From an uncultured Emergencia sp. (GTDB taxonomy: Bacteria; Bacillota; Clostridia; Peptostreptococcales; Anaerovoracaceae): a stretch of 9,380 bases of DNA. The notes beneath the pieces are model-generated. The model was not told the origin of the DNA, ran no database searches, and was given only the letters and a program-made list of their open reading frames with translations. The DNA lies in contig CALLDR010000078.1 of NCBI GenBank assembly GCA_937997955.1, forward strand, positions 1 to 9,380. Reading direction: 5' to 3'. The translations under genes and the position numbers were made by a program. Below, piece after piece: positions 5,411 to 9,380 of the stretch. Position 1 is the stretch's first letter, and every line of letters begins with the position of its first letter.

Positions 5411-7618
5411 TTACCATATACCGTCAAATTCTTCTCCCTGCGGCAAATGAAGTCCCATCTCCGCAGAATAGTATTCTTCATATTGCGGACGGAGCAGGTA
5501 CACGCGGCTGCCCGCCGTCTGCCCATCGAACCGAGCTCTGTTTCTGCGGGCAACCGGAATTTCTTCCGCATAGATATCCAGATTTTTGTCAAAGCAGGTC
5601 AAAGTAATAGATGCTGCTTCCTTCAGAATTCGGGCATCTGCTCCCTGTTCGCGCAGCTGCTTCGATATACTCTTATACAATTCGTGTTTCTCCGCATAGG
5701 GGACAATAATCTGCACACCGGCATTGTCAATCAGCGTATACTGTGCCGCTGTTTGCGCAAAAGACCGGACATCAATCGCCTCTGTCAATGTTTTCTTGTC
5801 TGTACTCCCATCGAACAGCCGCTGATAATACTCCCGAATATTATCCGGATCATGAATAGAAAAAGGCGGCGACATTTCCTGCACGGTAACGGCAGCATTG
5901 TTATACCAGTCATCCGGGTATAGCCTGCGGCTATCCTCAGGACAAAATACGATTACTCGTCCCATCTGGTCACGTCCGTTGCGGTTGCACCGTCCGGCCG
6001 CCTGAATGATGGCATCCAAAGGCGCCAGAGCGCGATATACCGTTTTGAAGTCCAGATCCACTCCCGCTTCAATGCACTGCGTCGCCACCACACGACAGGG
6101 CTTGCCTTCATGCAGCCGTTGACGTATGATTTCAATCTGTCTGCTTCGATGCGCCGGACATAAATCCGTAGTCAGAAAGAACACTGTATTCTTCGGGCAG
6201 GATTGATATAGTGCATCTGCAATCTGTCTCGCATGACGACGCAGGTTGACAATAGTACATACGCTGTCCAGCGGAGACATTTCCTCCGCGACTGTCTCCA
6301 GCGGTGTTTTTCTGTCAAGCCTCCATTCGATCTCCGTCCGCCGCAGTGCAGCGAACATTTTCTTGTTCTCCGGTATAATCTCACGCGGTGTCCAGTCCAA
6401 ATCTTTTCGTGCAGCAAAATCCGGCTGTGTTGCTGTAGAAAACACCATTGTCGTATGATACCGACTGCACAGCTCGTTTACCGCGCGGAGCGTGGATGTA
6501 GTCAGATTAACCGGAAGGCTCTGCGCTTCATCGAATACAACGACGCTGTCTGCGATATTATGAAGTTTACGGCAGTCAGCAGGACGATCAGAAAACAGCG
6601 CTTCGAAAAATCGAACCGATGTGGTAATGATAACCGGCGCACTCCATCTGGCGGCCAGTTCGCGAGCCTCATCCGGCAAATTGCTCTGGCTGTGATCAAT
6701 CAAAACGTCAGATACAATGTTTTCATAGATTTCAGCATTTTGCTCGACCAGCGTTAAAAACGGCAGTACAATGATGATGCGCTGTTTCCCATTCCTCAAG
6801 CAATGACGGAGCGCAAAATGCAGCAATGCCAGCGTTTTGCCCGTACCTGTGGGCGCTGTCAAAGTATAGAGTCCTTCCGGCCCGTCGCCCATTTCCCCGC
6901 ATTTCTCGAAAACCCGGTCTCGATATATGTTTAACGTCTGATCGGCATTAGAATACCGCTTAATACCATCTCGATAGTCATTCAGCCTTTTCAGTAAAAT
7001 CCGCGGGTCAAAACAGTTATTCTCCGCATGCGAAAGATATGCGCTGTCATTGTCCAATGCTGACGCCGTATAATCTGCATCCACCAGGCAGGAGAAAAGC
7101 ATGCGGGTATACAGCATAGACTCCAGTTCGCCTTCAGGCGGTTTCGGCAGCTTTGGCGGCTTGAAATCAGGGAAGTCTTTCCTGAAAGCTGTATTCGCTG
7201 TCAGCAGTTGCTCTTTAGCAGCAATCGCCGGGGCTTTCCCCGCATTTCCGTGGACTGTCTTCTTCGGATCTGCAATAGCATAAAGTTCTCCCTTTATTTC
7301 ATCATACGCGGCCAGGCCATCGTGATGGCCATTGATTGCCTCCGCTATCGGATGGCTGCTGGGTCTTCCCTTGTAGCAGGCTTCTGCGAAACACGCACCT
7401 CCCATAGCATGGTCAACGCCCGTTCGGATTCCTTTCAGCACATCCTGAAATGCCTGCGTGTATTTTCCGAAATCATGCAGCTGCCCTATCATTTTTGTAA
7501 CCTCGCCTAATTTCAGCGGCTCTCCATACATTTGGGCAAATTCTGCAACTCTCTGCAAATGCTCTTTGACCGTTGGCTGATTTCCCTGCGCATTGGGGGA
7601 TTTCGCATAATATTCCAT
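5411..7618 (-). CDS. cas3: Cas3, HD nuclease-helicase of type I-C (735 aa)
   Basis: Cas3 is recruited by target-bound Cascade; it unwinds DNA 3'-5' and degrades the displaced strand. Counting from MEYYAKS, the HD nuclease shows His20 (KEHL), His48-Asp49 (LHDFGKY), His70 (VDHAMGGA), His98-His99 (NGHHDGL) and Asp180 (CLVDAD). The superfamily 2 helicase shows APTGTGKT (255-262, Walker A), VVFDEAQSLP (360-369, motif II), FSTATQP (393-399, motif III), GVDLDF (519-524) and QAAGRCNRNG (539-548, motif VI). The start at 7618 is chosen because Cas3 HD domains usually begin a few residues before a YYAxS motif and because GGGG lies 7 nt upstream. ATGs at 7636 and 7858 are in frame, and the latter would add 80 residues. 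All catalytic motifs are present. The gene ends in its own terminator and so is separate from the cas5 operon. Confidence 0.95.
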   Translation of the reverse strand: MEYYAKSPNAQGNQPTVKEHLQRVAEFAQMYGEPLKLGEVTKMIGQLHDFGKYTQAFQDVLKGIRTGVDHAMGGACFAEACYKGRPSSHPIAEAINGHHDGLAAYDEIKGELYAIADPKKTVHGNAGKAPAIAAKEQLLTANTAFRKDFPDFKPPKLPKPPEGELESMLYTRMLFSCLVDADYTASALDNDSAYLSHAENNCFDPRILLKRLNDYRDGIKRYSNADQTLNIYRDRVFEKCGEMGDGPEGLYTLTAPTGTGKTLALLHFALRHCLRNGKQRIIIVLPFLTLVEQNAEIYENIVSDVLIDHSQSNLPDEARELAARWSAPVIITTSVRFFEALFSDRPADCRKLHNIADSVVVFDEAQSLPVNLTTSTLRAVNELCSRYHTTMVFSTATQPDFAARKDLDWTPREIIPENKKMFAALRRTEIEWRLDRKTPLETVAEEMSPLDSVCTIVNLRRHARQIADALYQSCPKNTVFFLTTDLCPAHRSRQIEIIRQRLHEGKPCRVVATQCIEAGVDLDFKTVYRALAPLDAIIQAAGRCNRNGRDQMGRVIVFCPEDSRRLYPDDWYNNAAVTVQEMSPPFSIHDPDNIREYYQRLFDGSTDKKTLTEAIDVRSFAQTAAQYTLIDNAGVQIIVPYAEKHELYKSISKQLREQGADARILKEAASITLTCFDKNLDIYAEEIPVARRNRARFDGQTAGSRVYLLRPQYEEYYSAEMGLHLPQGEEFDGIW

Positions 7619-7721
7619 AGCACTGCCCCATTTCATCGTTATTTCATAAACCCAGTCCTGATAATATAATTTCCAGCCTGTCGAGAAAGTCCATTTTTCA
7701 CGACGCTGCCGCGCAGAACAC

Positions 7722-7755
7722 AGATTGTCGGAAAAACGAAGTTTCCCGACAGTCT
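7722..7755. repeat. Inverted repeat at the predicted cas3 transcript start
   Basis: AGATTGTCGG (7722-7731) pairs with CCGACAGTCT (7746-7755) with one non-canonical position; three more A-T pairs extend the stem inward, leaving a short loop. It begins about where transcription from the promoter at 7763-7791 would start. No U-run follows on either strand. It may be an operator or a leader hairpin. Confidence 0.45.
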
Positions 7756-7762
7756 CAATTTC

Positions 7763-7791
7763 ATTGTATTCCCGGAGCAGTTCATCGTCAA
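7763..7791 (-). promoter_or_regulatory. Candidate cas3 promoter
   Basis: The minus strand reads TTGACG (7791-7786), 17 bp, TACAAT (7768-7763): five of six matches in each box with ideal spacing. A start near 7756 would leave about 138 nt before the preferred cas3 ATG at 7618. Its position supports a cas3 start at 7618 or 7636 rather than 7858. Confidence 0.5.
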
Positions 7792-7852
7792 GCTCCTTTG
7801 GCGATATGAAGATCCGTGCTTTCCCGATCCGTTTTTCTTGTATTTGCGTATT

Positions 7853-7880
7853 TGTCATGATATACTGATCATGATACAAT
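7853..7880 (+). promoter_or_regulatory. Promoter of the serine recombinase gene
   Basis: TTGTCA (7853-7858), a 16-bp spacer, then TACAAT (7875-7880) preceded by the extended -10 dinucleotide TG (7872-7873). Transcription would start near 7887, just before a GAGGTG ribosome site at 7889-7894, giving a leader of about 14 nt. The direct repeat TCATGATA (7855-7862 and 7869-7876) falls within it and may be a regulator or recombinase contact. Confidence 0.55.
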
Positions 7881-7900
7881 GAACTTTTGAGGTGTAGCTT

Positions 7901-9380
7901 ATGGACATCTTTACGATACGGCAAAAGCTGCGCACAACGCGGCTCAGCGATATTCCCTTGCGCGTAACGTTTTACGCGCGCGTTTCGACCGACAGCGACG
8001 AGCAGCTCAACTCGCTCGACAACCAGATTGGCTACTATCGCGACTATATCACCCGCAACCCGGCATGGACGTTCATCGACGGCTACATTGACGAGGGTCT
8101 TTCCGGCATGACCACGCGCAAGCGCGACAACTTTCAGCGCATGGTGCAGGACGCGAAGGACGACAAATTTGACCTCATCCTCACCAAGGAGATCACCCGT
8201 TTCGCCCGCAACACACTCGACAGCATCCGCTACACGCGCGAGCTGCTTTCCGCAGGCGTCGGCGTTTTCTTCCAGAACGACAACATCAACACGTTCGACG
8301 AGGACTCCGAGCTTCGCCTCACCATCATGTCCGGCATCGCGCAGGACGAGCTGCGCAAGCTGTCGAGCCGCGTCAGATTCGGCCACCAGCAGGCGATAAA
8401 AAACAATGTTGTTCTCGGCAACAGCCGCATTTTCGGCTATCGAAAGGACAGCAGGCGCCTTGTCATTGACGAAAACGAGGCTCCCATGGTGCGCGAGCTG
8501 TTCGAGCTGTACGCTACTGACCATTACAGCATGAAGCAGATCGAAAACCTGTTCTGGGAAAAAGGCTACCGCAACCATAACGGCAGAAAAATCGCCCACA
8601 CGACCATGTCCGGCATGATTTCCAACCCGAAGTACAAGGGCTATTATGTCGGCAACAAGGTCCGCATCGTGGATATGTTCACAAAAAAGCAGAAGTTTCT
8701 CCCACCTGAGGAGTGGGTGATGTTCAAGGATGAGAGCGGAGAAATCGTACCTGCCATCGTATCTGAGGAGCTGTGGGACGCAGCAAACGCTGTCCTCACC
8801 CGCCGCAGCAGGGATGTCAAGCGGCGGCAGAACCTTTGCAATCACGACAATCTGCTGACAGGCAAGCTGTACTGCACGCACTGCGGCGCGGCCTACTACC
8901 GACGCGATGCCAAAGACCGGAAAGGCAGCGTCAACAGCAAATGGGTCTGCTCGGGCAAGATCAAGAACGGAAAGGACTCCTGCCCTTCCCTGCCGCTGTA
9001 CGAGCAGGAGCTGAGGCCGGTCCTGATGGATGTATTCAAGAAAGCGGACGTCAATGCCGATGAACTGATCGAGCGCTATATCGAAATGTACCGCGCGATC
9101 AGTCAGGACGATACCGGCCTTGCGCAGGAGATCGACACGCAGCGTACCAGGCGCGAGCTCGCTGAAAAGAAAAAGAGCAAGCTGCTCGAGTACAACGTCA
9201 CCGGTCAGATCACGGATGCGGATTTTCTCAAAATGAATCGCCAGTGCGACAATGAGATCGACGAGTGCAATCTCTGTCTCGAAGAATTGGAAGCCGCCCG
9301 GACCTCCCGTGCCGACCTCAACGCACACATCGCGGAAATCCGCCGTGTTTTACAGGCCGCCCGCGACGATGCGGTGAACG
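7901..9380 (+). CDS. Large serine recombinase, 3' end beyond the window (493 aa visible)
   Basis: It belongs to the large serine recombinases that integrate, excise or transpose mobile elements. The frame is open from ATG 7901 to the window end without a stop. GAGGTG lies 6 nt before the start. The N-terminal resolvase domain (about 20-165) has YARVST with nucleophile Ser29, EGLSG (66-70) and LTKEITRFARN (94-104) with catalytic arginines. The recombinase domain follows (about 175-300: RIFGYRKD; the TTMSGMISNPKYKGYY block). Next is a zinc ribbon with Cys325, Cys328, Cys350 and Cys361, then a charged, probably coiled-coil region (about 405-485), the usual order for TnpX/phage-integrase-type proteins. 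It is GC-richer than the cas genes and favours C-ending codons (8101-8160 has 37 G/C of 60), so it is probably foreign. The exact element type cannot be told. Confidence 0.93.
   Translation, partial: MDIFTIRQKLRTTRLSDIPLRVTFYARVSTDSDEQLNSLDNQIGYYRDYITRNPAWTFIDGYIDEGLSGMTTRKRDNFQRMVQDAKDDKFDLILTKEITRFARNTLDSIRYTRELLSAGVGVFFQNDNINTFDEDSELRLTIMSGIAQDELRKLSSRVRFGHQQAIKNNVVLGNSRIFGYRKDSRRLVIDENEAPMVRELFELYATDHYSMKQIENLFWEKGYRNHNGRKIAHTTMSGMISNPKYKGYYVGNKVRIVDMFTKKQKFLPPEEWVMFKDESGEIVPAIVSEELWDAANAVLTRRSRDVKRRQNLCNHDNLLTGKLYCTHCGAAYYRRDAKDRKGSVNSKWVCSGKIKNGKDSCPSLPLYEQELRPVLMDVFKKADVNADELIERYIEMYRAISQDDTGLAQEIDTQRTRRELAEKKKSKLLEYNVTGQITDADFLKMNRQCDNEIDECNLCLEELEAARTSRADLNAHIAEIRRVLQAARDDAVN

Larger units (their letters stand above)
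7619..7858 (-). other. Open stretch in the cas3 frame upstream of its likely start
   Basis: The cas3 frame stays open for 80 more codons to an ATG at 7858 (MTNTQIQEKRIGKARIF...). I do not recognise the peptide, which ends in tryptophan- and tyrosine-rich residues (WKLYYQDWVYE). It could be a real N-terminal extension of Cas3, the remnant of another gene, or a leader. Against a real start at 7858: no ribosome site is seen and that ATG lies inside the -35 of the divergent recombinase promoter. A promoter-like sequence and a hairpin for cas3 lie inside this stretch. No plus-strand gene is seen here. Confidence 0.4.

Noticed and set aside
5402..5923. 173-aa plus-strand reading frame, with other antisense frames at 3787-4461 and 6233-6757
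   Set aside because: All lie opposite well-supported cas genes, lack ribosome sites and show no domain features.
7722..7755. Intrinsic terminator for the recombinase or another plus-strand transcript
   Set aside because: No T-run follows the stem on either strand, and no plus-strand gene lies upstream of it.
5411..9328. A single 1305-aa minus-strand reading frame covering cas3 and the whole region to 9328
   Set aside because: Beyond 7858 it is the antisense of the serine recombinase, whose plus-strand frame has clear catalytic motifs. The antisense frame is open because that gene is GC-rich.

Overview
The window is most of a type I-C (subtype I-C/Dvulg) CRISPR-Cas locus on the minus strand, followed by a divergent large serine recombinase on the plus strand that runs off the right edge. 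Shine-Dalgarno sites of the AGGAGG type, a textbook sigma-A promoter (TTGACA-N17-TATAAT), moderate GC content and the protein sequences suggest a Bacillota (Firmicutes) host, probably a clostridial lineage. This placement is an inference; no taxonomic marker gene is present.

Layout, in the direction of cas transcription (right to left): cas3 (start best placed at 7618, end 5411); an intrinsic terminator (5358-5408); a 213-bp regulatory gap (5198-5410); then a tightly packed operon of cas5c (5197-4529), cas8c (4548-2716) with an internal cas11c (3120-2716), cas7c (2701-1703), cas4 (1710-1045), cas1 (1048-23), and the first codons of cas2 (16-1), which leaves the window. Cas5, Cas8c, Cas7 and Cas11c form the Cascade effector. 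Cas3 is the recruited nuclease-helicase. Cas4, Cas1 and Cas2 acquire spacers. The order and set match canonical I-C. No CRISPR repeats are visible, so the array is presumably left of position 1, beyond cas2.

Two things go beyond routine annotation. First, cas8c contains a strong internal ribosome binding site (AGGAGG, 8-nt spacer, GTG start at 3120) that would produce the separate small subunit Cas11c from the same reading frame. Second, cas3 is separated from the Cascade/adaptation genes by a terminator and by a consensus promoter. That promoter overlaps a perfect 18-bp palindrome and 16-bp AT-rich inverted repeats, which suggests independent and possibly repressible control of the operon.

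On the right, a large serine recombinase (7901 to beyond 9380) starts 42 bp from an in-frame upstream ATG of the cas3 frame and is visibly GC-richer than the cas genes. It is probably part of a mobile element abutting the CRISPR locus. The 240 bp upstream of the likely cas3 start stay open in the cas3 frame and are unexplained: they may be an N-terminal extension, a remnant, or a leader.
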